NCBI RefSeq assembly: GCF_047238105.1
Contig: NZ_JBDFMD010000001.1
Span: 2,914,001-2,978,000, forward strand
Direction of reading: 5' to 3'
DNA length: 64,000 nucleotides
DNA from: Paenibacillus_D sp047238105
Lineage (GTDB): Bacteria > Bacillota > Bacilli > Paenibacillales > Paenibacillaceae
The notes under the pieces are model-generated. The model saw only the letters and a list, made by a program, of their open reading frames with translations. It was not told where the DNA came from and did no database searches. Positions 43,201 to 51,994 of the stretch are shown here, in pieces; position 1 is the stretch's first letter, and the number at the start of each line of letters is the position of its first letter. Made by a program: the position numbers and the translations under genes.

Positions 43201-45251
43201 AGTTCCCTGCGACGCCAGCCTCTGTAGCCCTGATTGCGGGCCGGTTCGCGGAGTACCGCATGGCCTTTACCCGGGAAGAGCTGCAGGATCGTTACCCTGC
43301 CCTGTCGGACAGCGAAGCGGAGCAGGTGGTCGAAGAGCTGGTGCTGCAGGACAAGATCGAGCAGGCTCCGTTCGCCGCAGACCCGGACGAGCCGCTGTGG
43401 AGCAGTCGCAAGGTCGCCTCGCGCATCGTACGGTTGTCGATCCAGTCGGCCAGACGGCAGGGCGAGCCGGCCAGTCCCGAGCGCTGGTGCGGACAAATCG
43501 CGAGGATGCAGCATGTGACCCAGAGCGCCCGACTGAGCGGCAGCGAGGGCTTGCGTACCGTCATCGGGCAGCTGCAAGGCTTCTTCCTGCCGCTATCGCA
43601 TTGGGAATCCATCATCCTCCCCTCGCGGCTGCACGACTACCGCCGGGAGACGCTGGATCTGCTCTGCGCCTCCGGCGAGATCATCTGGATCGGCCGACGG
43701 GAGGGGGATGAGAAGGAAGGCAAAGTCGCCTTCTTCCTGGCCGAGGCCAAAGCACTGTACGGTCCCTACCTGAAGCAGCTGCCCGCGCCGGAGAGCAGCA
43801 AGCATCCCGAGCTGTTGGCTAGCGTTCGCCGTCTCGGAGCCAGCTTCATCACCCGGCTGTCCCGGGAATTCGGCCTGCCGCCGTCAGAGCTCCTGGAGCA
43901 GCTGCTGGAGCTCGTCTGGGAAGGGCACGTCGCCAATGACCAGTTCGCCCCGCTTCGGCTGCACGGCGGCAGACGCTCCAAGGGGCTGGGCAAGCAAGGG
44001 ACGGGACAAGGCCGGTGGTATTGGACCGGCTCGCTGCTGGAGGATGAGTGGTCGGAGGACGAGGCGGACGAGCAGCCGGCGGAACGGGATGGGCAGCCGG
44101 ATCCCCCAGGGTCAGACGCACCGTCCCTCCGCAGCCTGATGACGGGTGGCCTTGGCGGTGAGGCCGCAGGCGGTCATCCGGCTGATGGACTCCGGGGTGC
44201 CGTCTCCAATGGGCAGCTGGCGGATAGCCTCCGGGGCGTGGTCCCCAACAAGCATAGGGCGGATGGACTCCGGGGTGCTGCCGGCGAGCGCCGGACAGAT
44301 AGCCTGCAGGGCGCCGCGCTGCAGTGGGTGCATCATCTCCTGCAGAGTCACGGCATCCTGACCCGGGAGCTCGTGAGCAGCGTATCGCCCTTCGATTGGG
44401 ATCGCCTGCTCCCGGTCATGCGGCAGCTCGAGGAGTGGGGCGCGGTCTCCCGCGGCCTGTTCATCCGCGACAAGCAGGCGATGCAGTTCACGACCCGGGA
44501 GCTGATGGCGGCGATACGCCGCCCCCTGCAGCAGCAGGATGACGAGCTCATCGTCCTCTCCGCCGTGGACCCCGCCAATCCGTTCGGCCTGATCGCAGAT
44601 TGGCCTGCCGAGCGGGGAGTCAGCTACGCTCGCAAGAGCGGCAACTACTTGGTGCTCAAGGGGGAGCGGTGGATCGCCTGGGTCGAGAACAACGGCCGGC
44701 GGATCCGGCTGCGGGAGCCCGGCACAGCCACAGCAGACGAGGGTGGTGAAGGTGCCCGTGCAGGTGAACGTGAAGACGCAGAGGTGCGGGCTGACACAGG
44801 TGCAGGCGAGAAAGCGACCGGAAAGAGCGGGGGTGTGAATGGGGATGGACGCGGGGATCCGAGCGCGGATGCGAGTGGTGCGAGACAATCTGCGAGCCAG
44901 AGAAGGAACGGAGCTTCGAGTAAGGCAGCGGCCATTCGTGCCCGCGGCCTGGAGGATAGCCAGGCGGCACAGAGCCCTGGCAGTCAGAGCAGCCCCGTGA
45001 ATGCGCCGGCAAGTCACCCTGCTCGCCCCCGCGCTAAACAGCAGCCAGCCGCCGAGCTGCCGGAACTCTCTCGAGAGGACCTGGTCCAGCTGTTCCGCGC
45101 GATCCTCCAGCAGCAGCCGCTGAGCAAGGTGAAGGTTGAGCTCTGGAACGGCGGGCCGATCGCGGGCAGCGCAGGCGCCGAGCTCCTGCTCGCCCTGGGC
45201 GCCGAGCGCGATGGCAAAAGTCTCGTCCTGTGGCCGAGCCAGCTGCGGTAA
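40272..45251 (+). CDS. lhr: Large Lhr-type ATP-dependent helicase
   Basis: Superfamily 2 DNA/RNA helicase of 1659 residues. The Lhr core has Walker A APTGSGKT (about 47-54), DEIH (174-177), SATQR and the RIGRAGHQ arginine-finger motif near 393, then the winged-helix and beta-barrel region of the Lhr core and a long C-terminal extension with LhrC-like winged-helix modules. Near residues 1295-1350 there are four imperfect repeats of 12-13 residues (ADGLRGA, ADSLRGV, ADGLRGA, TDSLQGA), and near 1490-1600 a disordered Gly/Ala/Arg-rich linker before a small final domain. Such low-complexity expansions are unusual. AAGGAGGC precedes the ATG. Role in RNA-DNA or repair metabolism is known only for the family. 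Confidence 0.93.
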   Translation: MASSSHEAHLLFHPVLADWFAAAFGQPTAVQVDAWRAIRSGADTLIAAPTGSGKTLAALLPCLDRIVRAKLAGGGAPRGVRVVYITPLKALNNDIHHHIESFVTEIDAAAVASGGSWPGLRSAVRTGDTKSSQRAAMLRQPPDVLVTTPESLYILLTSEKGRQMLAPVEQVIVDEIHDLASDKRGSHLSLTLERLVHACGRPIQRIGVSATQRPLWRVAQFLGGWEPDGEAAGGAALMDSSSDESETFRHPLGYRPRPVTIIESPMEKRLDVQVTMPDQGLPMTTRESVWFPLMDRILQLMEGCRSVLIFTVSRRLCERLTLRLNDYVGYEMAKSHHGSLARERRLEVEQQLKNGELRALIATSSLELGIDVGHIDLVIQIDSPLSAAAGIQRIGRAGHQVGAPSRGYLLARHPGGLPEVAVLSRMIRERDIEAITIPRDPIDVLSQQCVAMAAMDDWTLTALHRLIVRSDSFRSLPQPRLEAMLQVLSGFYPFARPLLQWDKGQDRLTKLRSTAMAALTGAGTIPQSSGYPVHHADSRAHLGELDEEFVHESRVGDVFQLGTSSWMIREIRQDRVYVAETANAFSEIPFWRNEAGGRSYELGEALGRFLAELLERLERDPADAGMPEQVMNWLSDDYGMDGRSGDRLIELIRSQAAVTPLPTDTCLVIERYQDLQGKTHVILHNHWGRRVNRTWQLALERQMQQVLPYRIYGNAKDSGIEFVLPEWDSSWLELFWQVTPDSLEELLLTAIPGSPLLAIAFRRIAETSLLLSRSFKRTPMWQKRLRSEELLKESLPYAEQFPYLQEAMQECLHVYLDLDTLKQQLERIQSGEIAVEICETRRPSPLAARFVEDYASMQLYEGEGLDPAVQLQLMQVSKEWAGRLFGQETLQQALDPEVIERERQRLAEPAQTPRDAGELLGLLKRRGDASLSELQRLAGAETAGWLQELERSRLALRRAFGAEERWVCADEQELYEQFPATPASVALIAGRFAEYRMAFTREELQDRYPALSDSEAEQVVEELVLQDKIEQAPFAADPDEPLWSSRKVASRIVRLSIQSARRQGEPASPERWCGQIARMQHVTQSARLSGSEGLRTVIGQLQGFFLPLSHWESIILPSRLHDYRRETLDLLCASGEIIWIGRREGDEKEGKVAFFLAEAKALYGPYLKQLPAPESSKHPELLASVRRLGASFITRLSREFGLPPSELLEQLLELVWEGHVANDQFAPLRLHGGRRSKGLGKQGTGQGRWYWTGSLLEDEWSEDEADEQPAERDGQPDPPGSDAPSLRSLMTGGLGGEAAGGHPADGLRGAVSNGQLADSLRGVVPNKHRADGLRGAAGERRTDSLQGAALQWVHHLLQSHGILTRELVSSVSPFDWDRLLPVMRQLEEWGAVSRGLFIRDKQAMQFTTRELMAAIRRPLQQQDDELIVLSAVDPANPFGLIADWPAERGVSYARKSGNYLVLKGERWIAWVENNGRRIRLREPGTATADEGGEGARAGEREDAEVRADTGAGEKATGKSGGVNGDGRGDPSADASGARQSASQRRNGASSKAAAIRARGLEDSQAAQSPGSQSSPVNAPASHPARPRAKQQPAAELPELSREDLVQLFRAILQQQPLSKVKVELWNGGPIAGSAGAELLLALGAERDGKSLVLWPSQLR

Positions 45252-45333
45252 GGTGCTTTGCCGCCAGCCTGCCAGGCGCAAGCGGACAGGATAGCGCCTA
45301 TCTCAGACAACTCCTAGTTGGAAGTTGGGTTGA

Positions 45334-45460
45334 CGGACACACGATCCGTTAAATGCTAATTTCTTGGCCGTTATCCGCTATTTCATGGCCAATAGCGTAT
45401 CCTCTGTCCGCAAACGCAGCAAGAAACACGCCAAGGTTCGAAATAACTGCTGCTGTGTCC
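45334..45460. repeat. Dispersed palindromic repeat cluster, copy B
   Basis: The same three-unit plan as 17488-17614: a CGGACACACGATCCGTTA unit at 45334-45351, the inverse ending CCTCTGTCCG at 45392-45410, and another inverse unit ending CTGTGTCC at 45440-45460. It holds an inner TTGGCC/GGCCAA inverted repeat as well. It occupies the gap between the convergent helicase and secreted-protein genes, which otherwise holds only the terminator at 45583-45623. No gene seen. Confidence 0.82.
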
Positions 45461-45582
45461 TCTGCTGCACGGGCTGGGCGATGAGCGAAGCGCATGCAGA
45501 CAAAGCTGGGACCCGATGATGTAGCGCGCATCTTAATAATTCCATCAGTCGCAGAAGTATAAAATCGGCATCGTGCTTGGAC

Positions 45583-45623
45583 AAGACAAAGACCATCTCC
45601 AACAGGAAGATGGTCTTTGTCTT
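45583..45623. terminator. Terminator of the secreted-protein gene
   Basis: Perfect 16-bp stem (AAGACAAAGACCATCT with AGATGGTCTTTGTCTT). Lies just after the stop of the minus-strand gene; little T tract but a very stable stem. Confidence 0.7.
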
Positions 45624-45630
45624 GCCGTTA

Positions 45631-48441
45631 TTAAGATGTTGGTAACAGAGAGAACCAGCGGCCCGGACGCAGGGTGTCGCCCTCGATATTGCGAATGGCG
45701 CCATCCTGGAATTGAATCATCAGATTATGCTGCCCTGCGGAGTCGTATTCGTAGTCTCCAATCGTCAGTGCAAGCACCGACCTATCGGCTTCCAGCGTCC
45801 ATTCGGCATCCGTAATCCGATCCTGCAGGAAGATCTGGGCGTCGTCCCAATAGCTCAGCTCCCGGATAAGGGCCTCCGGCTCAAGGTCTAACGTGGGCCC
45901 GCTCAGCTGCTGATTGAAGGCGATCTCCAGCCGAGTCGTGCCCTGCTCCGCTTCCTCACTCAAGCTGAGTACTGCATGCAGCGGATTAGGATCGAATATT
46001 TTTACTTGCCGAACAAAAGGATGTTGACTTTCGCTGCGCAGATAAATCTTCGCTGCCGAGAAGTCCAGCGTACGGCCACTAATGTTAGTTATCGTTACGA
46101 TGCTGTCATTCCCTTGGTACATGCTCACTGTGATGTCACCTTGCTGCTGCAGCTGAAACCCGGCGATAAATGCATCCTCGATCTGCGGCAGCCATGTCGA
46201 TTGCTGTACACCTGTGAGAGGCTCATCAAATCCAATCTGGATACTCCAGTTCTCATACAGCACCGCAAACTCCGGCAGATACGCCACCTCCGGCGGCGCC
46301 TCCAGACTGGTGTCGATGACAGTGAGCGCTGAATCCACCGAATGCGACGACGACAGATAATTCTCAATGCCGGGAATCGTCAGCAGTCTTCCCTCCCCGC
46401 CCAGCCACAGGTCCCGATTCGGGAATGTGAAGCTGGCGGCGAGGTCCAAATCGTCCAGCAGCAGTACCCGCTCCACCTCCTCATCTTCTATGGCGCTGCG
46501 GAATGCCGCCTCATCGGCAACGAGGGCTAGAGCTTCCCACTCATCCCAGAAGTGGCCGCCGTCCCGGCGGTCGTAGTATTGCCAATCGTACGCCTGCTTG
46601 ATCCGGTCGATGCCATCCGTGTTCCGGAAGCTGGCTGCCGGCGGCTCACTACCTTGGTAGAGCCGATGGACCCGGATATCCAGTACCGGCTTTTCGTAAT
46701 CCCACAGCGTCATGCCGGACGAAATAATAGTTGGAGGTGGGACACCGGCAGCTCCATTTCTAATCTCCAGACCTTCATAACCATGCAGACTGAGGAAGCG
46801 CAGCAGGTCCCACCCCATCGTATATTCCGGCACGTAGACTGCGCCCATTTGCTCGTATTCTTCCGGATACAGCTCGATGTCTACCGGGCGGAAGATCGCA
46901 TATTCTTCGCTAAATCCTCTCCCGTCCTCGGTTTGCACTTCATCCGAGAAGTAAACGCGAACCTCCCTAACCTCCGTCAGGTCGGGAAGGGACTCGCTCA
47001 GCAGAGAGATCTCAAACCGCTGATCCGGCGCATCCTCAAAATCGCTGAACGCCAGCTGCTCCCCTTCATACGTGTCGTACACTTCAATGTCATAATACAC
47101 CCTGACATGGCTTACCAGATCGCCAATTGAGCCAAGCGGCTCGGAGAACTCCACTCTGAACGAGTGCATCATGGAGTCTATATAGGTAGGCGCCCCCGCG
47201 ATGACGTACAATGGCACTTCCGGCTCCTCCGGCCACCAAGATCCATAGTGACCAACCACCGGGACACCCGCCGGGTAGACGGCTCCCGACACAGATACAG
47301 GCTGGCCCTCTACGAAGTACACTTTGACCCGATCCAATTCCATCGGAGGTCCTTCATCCACCCAGACCATCGAAGGAAAACCTCCATCAAGATGCAGTCT
47401 CAGAACACTGCCAATGTGGATCCATGATTGTTCCCAATCTGCACCGAAGTGGGTAACGGGCTCTTCTTCGTCGCCATAGAAAAGCTCTACGCGATCAATG
47501 ACTCCGTCGGCGAGCTCTTGTGAATTTGCCGCAACCGGTTTGTTGAATGCAATATTAAATCCATAAATCGGACCATCTAAATTAAAACTGGCAATCTCCG
47601 CGCCAAATTCCTGCTCCGGCTCCTCATAGCTGCTCACAAACGCAGCCACGGCCCGCTCCAGTGCCACTGTCCGGTTCCTTATCTCCCGATGCGTGACGAC
47701 TGCAGCGTCATACGCCTGGTCTGCCAGAGTCAGCTCCGTCTCCAACTGCCCCCGCGCCTCTTCCGGGTACCCATCCCCGCTCGCCAGCGCCCCCTGCGCC
47801 CGCTCGATCCACGCGCCCAGCTCCTCCCGGTCGACTGGCCCCACCTCGACGAGAGACAGCAGGAAGCTGGCGTCCTGATGGTCCAGTCCCGCCGCTCCAG
47901 CTACGGATCCAGCCCCCGGGCCGCGCATATACTGGACGGCATGGCCGACGTGGAAACCTGTGCGCTGCGGGTCAAGCTGAGTCATCAAGCCGAGCGTACC
48001 CAGCGGCGTCATGACCCGGTATGCGGTCAGCTCGAACGTCTCGTCACTTTCCTCGAATGTAATCACACCCGGTAGGATGGTGATGTCGAGCAGGTCCTGG
48101 TCAGCCAACGGCTGGTCCAGCACGAGCAGCAAGCTGTCTCCCCAATTAACGACGGTCGCGAGATCAAGCGCATCCCCGCCGGGTACGGCAACCGTAATCC
48201 CTTCCGGGGATTCGCTCTCCTCCGCAGACGGTGAGCAAGGCAGCTCTCCCGGGTAGCCCCCATCTCCTCCGTTATACGTGATGCCCCTGTCAAACACCAA
48301 CATAATCTCGCAACTATTGAGTACCTGCACCTGCTTGAGTCCGGGCACGCCTGTCCCCGGCTCGCTGGCCTGCGCAGCGTATACCGGCAGGATCCCTGCC
48401 AGCAATGCCAGACATAGCAGCATACTTACTATTTTCCGCAC
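45631..48441 (-). CDS. Large secreted protein of unknown function
   Basis: A 936-residue protein with a good signal peptide (RKIVSMLLCLALLAGILPVYAAQA). The rest is acidic and beta-rich, with recurring patterns such as YGFNIAFNKPVAA, FRVEFSEPLGSIGDLV, WSIQIGFDEPLTGVQ and TTRLEIAFNQQLSGPT, which look like repeated Ig-like domains of the "Big_5/SbsA" kind with strand segments FxVxFxxPL. No S-layer-homology, sorting or membrane segment is visible. The GTG at 48441 is preferred because AAAGGGTGG lies six bases before it; the GTG at 48450 overlaps that site. Function unknown; role as a surface or matrix protein is inferred. Confidence 0.8.
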   Translation of the reverse strand: MRKIVSMLLCLALLAGILPVYAAQASEPGTGVPGLKQVQVLNSCEIMLVFDRGITYNGGDGGYPGELPCSPSAEESESPEGITVAVPGGDALDLATVVNWGDSLLLVLDQPLADQDLLDITILPGVITFEESDETFELTAYRVMTPLGTLGLMTQLDPQRTGFHVGHAVQYMRGPGAGSVAGAAGLDHQDASFLLSLVEVGPVDREELGAWIERAQGALASGDGYPEEARGQLETELTLADQAYDAAVVTHREIRNRTVALERAVAAFVSSYEEPEQEFGAEIASFNLDGPIYGFNIAFNKPVAANSQELADGVIDRVELFYGDEEEPVTHFGADWEQSWIHIGSVLRLHLDGGFPSMVWVDEGPPMELDRVKVYFVEGQPVSVSGAVYPAGVPVVGHYGSWWPEEPEVPLYVIAGAPTYIDSMMHSFRVEFSEPLGSIGDLVSHVRVYYDIEVYDTYEGEQLAFSDFEDAPDQRFEISLLSESLPDLTEVREVRVYFSDEVQTEDGRGFSEEYAIFRPVDIELYPEEYEQMGAVYVPEYTMGWDLLRFLSLHGYEGLEIRNGAAGVPPPTIISSGMTLWDYEKPVLDIRVHRLYQGSEPPAASFRNTDGIDRIKQAYDWQYYDRRDGGHFWDEWEALALVADEAAFRSAIEDEEVERVLLLDDLDLAASFTFPNRDLWLGGEGRLLTIPGIENYLSSSHSVDSALTVIDTSLEAPPEVAYLPEFAVLYENWSIQIGFDEPLTGVQQSTWLPQIEDAFIAGFQLQQQGDITVSMYQGNDSIVTITNISGRTLDFSAAKIYLRSESQHPFVRQVKIFDPNPLHAVLSLSEEAEQGTTRLEIAFNQQLSGPTLDLEPEALIRELSYWDDAQIFLQDRITDAEWTLEADRSVLALTIGDYEYDSAGQHNLMIQFQDGAIRNIEGDTLRPGRWFSLLPTS

Positions 48442-48564
48442 ATGATCCACCCTTTTCTTAGATGCATTTTATAGGAAAATTTTATCACAGAACCGGTAAA
48501 TATATCTATCAATTTCTAAACTCCCCCTGCCAAGATTGGAACGCCGAGAGGACAGCAAAAATTG

Positions 48565-48609
48565 TTAAGAAGATCTTAAGCACCTGCCCCGCGCGGAATA
48601 TGCTATATT
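48565..48609 (+). promoter_or_regulatory. Promoter of the VanRS-like operon with direct-repeat operator
   Basis: TTAAG at 48565-48569 and again at 48576-48580, exactly 11 bp apart, precede a TATATT -10 element (48604-48609). A direct repeat at helical spacing in place of a -35 is typical of OmpR/PhoB-type activator sites. The same motif recurs at 50604-50630, pointing to autoregulation. Confidence 0.65.
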
Positions 48610-48660
48610 GGCCTTACATCTATCTTTTTGGTCACAAGTTTGCAGGAGGTACGATAGCGC

Positions 48661-49362
48661 ATGGCAGACCGGGGAACGATCCTGCTCGTCGACGACGAGA
48701 AGGAAATCATAAAACTTATGGAAATCTACTTTAATAATGAAGGCTACCAGCTGCTCAAGGCCTCTAATGGAAGAGAAGCGCTGGAGCAGCTCAAGCTTCA
48801 AGAAGTCGACCTGATCATCATGGACATCATGATGCCGGAGATGGACGGCATGGAGACGTGCATTAAAATCCGCGAGCACAGCGAGGTGCCGATCATCTTC
48901 CTCTCCGCCAAAAGCCAGGACATCGATAAAATCTCGGGGCTGAGCATCGGCGCCGACGACTACGTCACCAAGCCGTTCAATCCGCTGGAGCTGATGGCCC
49001 GCGTGAAGTCCCATCTGCGGCGCTACAAATCGTTTAATAACCGTCGCCCTGCCGATGCCAGCGTCATCGAGATCGACGACATGACGATCAATGTCGCCAC
49101 GCATACCGTCACGGTGGATGGGCAGGAGGTCAAGCTGACGCCCCGCGAATTTGCCATCTTGAAGCTGCTGGGCATCAACCGCGGCATCGTGCTCAGCATG
49201 GACAAGATCTATCAGGACGTATGGAACGAACCGTTTATGGAGTCCAAAAATACCGTCATGGTGCATATCCGCAAACTGCGCGAGAAGATCGAGCGCGATC
49301 CCCAAAAGCCGCATTACATCAAGACCGTCTGGGGAATCGGCTACAAGATCGACCCATCCTGA
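48661..49362 (+). CDS. OmpR/VanR-type response regulator
   Basis: DNA-binding regulator of 233 residues. Receiver domain with Asp11-Asp12 and phosphorylation site Asp55 in IIMDIMMPEMDG and Lys in VTKPFNP; C-terminal OmpR winged helix (about 135-230; VKLTPREFAILKLLGINRG, TVMVHIRKLREKIERDPQKPHYIKTVWGIGYKI). VanR-like by overall sequence feel, but no vanHAX resistance genes follow. The kinase gene starts 26 bp downstream. Predicted to bind TTAAG repeats before its own gene and before the sugar-modification operon; that link is inference from the shared motif. Confidence 0.94.
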   Translation: MADRGTILLVDDEKEIIKLMEIYFNNEGYQLLKASNGREALEQLKLQEVDLIIMDIMMPEMDGMETCIKIREHSEVPIIFLSAKSQDIDKISGLSIGADDYVTKPFNPLELMARVKSHLRRYKSFNNRRPADASVIEIDDMTINVATHTVTVDGQEVKLTPREFAILKLLGINRGIVLSMDKIYQDVWNEPFMESKNTVMVHIRKLREKIERDPQKPHYIKTVWGIGYKIDPS

Positions 49363-49388
49363 CTCGAGAAAGGAGGCCTGAGCCCCCG

Positions 49389-50612
49389 ATGTTCCAAGAT
49401 TGGCTCTATACGATAAGATGGAAATTTCTTTTCTACGTCGCAGCTAGCGCCGGTGTCACTGCAGCGACGCTCTATATGGGCAACCTCATCTTCAACTTCC
49501 TGATCGAGTTCCAGCCGTTCCGCACGCCGTTCGCTAATCTCAAAAACGAAGTCGGCTCCCAACTGGTCTATTATGTCGGTCCTGTGCTGTTCCTCGTGCT
49601 GTTCTTCCTGTTCAGCAATCGCACGATCGGCCGCCTGCGGGAGCTGGAGAAGGCGGTCCGCCGGATCGGCAGCGGGCAGCTGCAGCCCGGCGAGCTGACG
49701 AGCTCCAGAGATGAACTCGGCCAGACAGCCGCCAGTATCCGCGCTATGTCTGCCCGGCTCAGCGATTATCTGGAGGAGATCTCAGACGGTCTGCGCCTGA
49801 TCGCCGGCGGCCGCTTCGACCACCGGATCGCCGTCGATCCGGCCTACGGCGAGCTGTCCAGGGTGGCCGAGAACATCAACGAGATGGCCGACCAGCTCTA
49901 TCGTTCCATCGAAGAGGAGCGTACGGCCGAGAAGACCAAAAACGACCTGATCACCGGCGTCTCCCACGATCTGCGGACGCCGCTCACCTCCATCCTCGGC
50001 TTCCTGGAGGTCATCGAGAACGACCGCTATCGCGATGAGGTGGAGCTGCGGCATTATGTCACGATTGCCTACGAGAAGTCCCGGAAGCTGAAGACGCTCA
50101 TCGACGACCTGTTCGAGTATACCCGCATCAACAACGGTCTGCCGCTGGAGCTGGAGCGCATCGATCTGGTATCCTTTCTCCGTCAGCTCGCCGAAGAGTT
50201 CGTCCCTCACCTGGACAGAGCAGGCATGTCGTGCCGGATCCAAGCGGGTGGTGAAGCCATCATCATGGCGGATGGCAATCTGCTCGTACGCAGCTTTGAG
50301 AATCTGATCGCCAATGCCATCAACTATGGCAGTGAAGGCCGCTATGTCGATATCGTCGTCGAAGAGACCCATGAAGAGGCGATCGTGCAGATTATCAACT
50401 ATGGCAACCCGATCCCCGGCCGGGATCTGCCCTTCATCTTCGACCGCTTCTACCGCGGCGACCTCTCCCGCACGAGCGGCGGTACGGGCCTGGGCCTGGC
50501 CATCGTCAAGAGCATCGTCGAGGTGCATGGCGGCAAGGTGTCAGCGACCAGCAGCACCAAGAAAACCGCCTTCGAATCCCGCTTTCCCCTCGCCCCGAAA
50601 ATGCTAAGCTGA
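49389..50612 (+). CDS. VanS-type sensor histidine kinase
   Basis: Membrane sensor kinase of 407 residues with two membrane segments (about 14-38 and 58-78) enclosing a very short extracellular loop, a HAMP linker (about 80-135), a HisKA domain with His196 in GVSHDLRTPLTSILGF, and an ATPase domain with the N box FENLIANAINYG, DLPFIFDRFYRGD and GTGLGLAIVKSIVE. The short loop suggests sensing within or near the membrane. The ATG at 49389 lies 12 bases after AAAGGAGG. Partner of the regulator just upstream; the last codons overlap the operator of the next operon. Confidence 0.93.
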   Translation: MFQDWLYTIRWKFLFYVAASAGVTAATLYMGNLIFNFLIEFQPFRTPFANLKNEVGSQLVYYVGPVLFLVLFFLFSNRTIGRLRELEKAVRRIGSGQLQPGELTSSRDELGQTAASIRAMSARLSDYLEEISDGLRLIAGGRFDHRIAVDPAYGELSRVAENINEMADQLYRSIEEERTAEKTKNDLITGVSHDLRTPLTSILGFLEVIENDRYRDEVELRHYVTIAYEKSRKLKTLIDDLFEYTRINNGLPLELERIDLVSFLRQLAEEFVPHLDRAGMSCRIQAGGEAIIMADGNLLVRSFENLIANAINYGSEGRYVDIVVEETHEEAIVQIINYGNPIPGRDLPFIFDRFYRGDLSRTSGGTGLGLAIVKSIVEVHGGKVSATSSTKKTAFESRFPLAPKMLS

Positions 50613-50669
50613 ACTTAAGAGAATGTTAAGCATTCCTGCACCGCCCCCTTAAGCTTCCTCTTCTATACT
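50604..50669 (+). promoter_or_regulatory. Operator and promoter of the sugar-modification operon
   Basis: Half-sites CTAAG (50604), TTAAG (50615) and TTAAG (50626) recur every 11 bp, with another TTAAG at 50649; a TATACT -10 lies at 50664-50669. The first half-sites lie inside the 3' end of the kinase gene. This mirrors the operator before the response regulator gene. Confidence 0.65.
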
Positions 50670-50743
50670 TTCTGTACACGCTCGGACAAGTGGCCGTGAG
50701 CCCCCGAGCAACAGACAGAGAGCAGACAGAGAGGAGCTCCCCC

Positions 50744-51994
50744 ATGGTTTCATTGCGTATACGGTATTCCCGATTGAACAAAACAACGGCCATCACCCTG
50801 CTGGTGATCTTAGCCGCTGCAGCCATTCTGCGGTTTGATTTTCTATTCTCCACCTCACACCAGGTGTCGCATGACACCATCCACTATGACGCGATGGTCC
50901 GGCAGCTGCTGGAGGAAGGCATCTACGCTTACAAAAGCACCGAGCCCAATGCCCAGGTCACGCCGGGCTACCCGCTGTTCATGGCGGCCGTCTACATACT
51001 GGCCGAATACACGGCCTATGAGCCTTTTGCCCTTATCCGCATCCTCCAGGTCGGTTTCAGCCTGATCTCGATCGGACTCGGCTGGGCCATTGCCGCCCGG
51101 CTGGCGGGACGTCACGCCGGACTGCTCACTGCAGCTGCGATGGCCGTCTATCCGCCATTTATATGGGCCAATGGCGCGATTCTGACCGAGCCCCTTGCCG
51201 CCATGCTGCTGTTGCTGTACATCTGGCTGCAACTACTCGCCTTTGAGAGGCAGCGCTGGACCATCCATGCGCTCGCAGGGGCTGCGATGGGCCTGACCGT
51301 GCTGGTCCGCCCCGAATTCTTGGTGCTGCTCGGCGCCAGCTATGCGCTGCTGCTCATCCGCAGCGGCCGCATGCTGCAGACTGCACGGACAGGCCTCATC
51401 GCTCTGCTGGGCGCCGCGCTGGTGCTCTCGCCCTGGGTGATCCGCAATGTCGCCACACTCGGCGAGTTCGTCGTGGCCTCCACCCAGGTCAATCCCTTTG
51501 CCGCCGGCACCTACCCGGGCAAAAACTACGAGGACGGTCTGGTGGACCGGCGGGGGAAGACGCAGATGGAGGTCGCCAAGGAGCGGCTGCGGATCGGCTT
51601 TACCGAGCACACCTGGACATATGTGAAGTGGTACACCATCGGCAAACTCAAATTCACCTACGGCAGGATGTTCTTCGGTTCCGGCCACTCGCCGCTCTAT
51701 CCGGTCATCCCGCTGCGGCAGCCGGTCCACTTGGCGATCGTCTTCGCCGGCGCGCTCTCCGCGCTGCTGATGCTGCGCCGCTGGCGGCAGCCAGCCATGC
51801 TGCTCGTGGTGCTGCTGGGGACGATCTCCGTAACGCGGCTCGCCTTCGTCCCGGAGTACCGCTACAACTTCACGGCGATGCCGCTGCTCATCATCCTTGG
51901 CAGCATGCTGGCAGTCGCGGTTTGGCAGAGATGGCGGCAGCGCATGCCAAGTCAAGACACGATCACTGTAAAGGAGGCTGAAAGCCATGCGTAA
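50744..51994 (+). CDS. Membrane glycosyltransferase, GT39/ArnT-like
   Basis: Polytopic enzyme of 416 residues, with about ten membrane segments, of the PMT/ArnT (GT39, GT-C fold) superfamily: the N-terminal TSHQVSHDTIHYDAMVRQLLEEG loop carries the acidic motif that contacts the lipid-linked sugar donor, followed by TPGYPLFMAAVY, and a soluble loop (TQVNPFAAGTYPGKNYEDG). It would transfer a sugar from a polyprenyl-phosphate carrier to an envelope acceptor outside the membrane. The ATG at 50744 follows GAGGAGC. First of four tightly packed genes. Confidence 0.85.
   Translation: MVSLRIRYSRLNKTTAITLLVILAAAAILRFDFLFSTSHQVSHDTIHYDAMVRQLLEEGIYAYKSTEPNAQVTPGYPLFMAAVYILAEYTAYEPFALIRILQVGFSLISIGLGWAIAARLAGRHAGLLTAAAMAVYPPFIWANGAILTEPLAAMLLLLYIWLQLLAFERQRWTIHALAGAAMGLTVLVRPEFLVLLGASYALLLIRSGRMLQTARTGLIALLGAALVLSPWVIRNVATLGEFVVASTQVNPFAAGTYPGKNYEDGLVDRRGKTQMEVAKERLRIGFTEHTWTYVKWYTIGKLKFTYGRMFFGSGHSPLYPVIPLRQPVHLAIVFAGALSALLMLRRWRQPAMLLVVLLGTISVTRLAFVPEYRYNFTAMPLLIILGSMLAVAVWQRWRQRMPSQDTITVKEAESHA

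Noticed and set aside
48661..50612. Vancomycin resistance cluster
   Set aside because: Only a VanRS-like pair is present; no vanH, vanA or vanX homologue follows, and the neighbouring operon is for sugar transfer.
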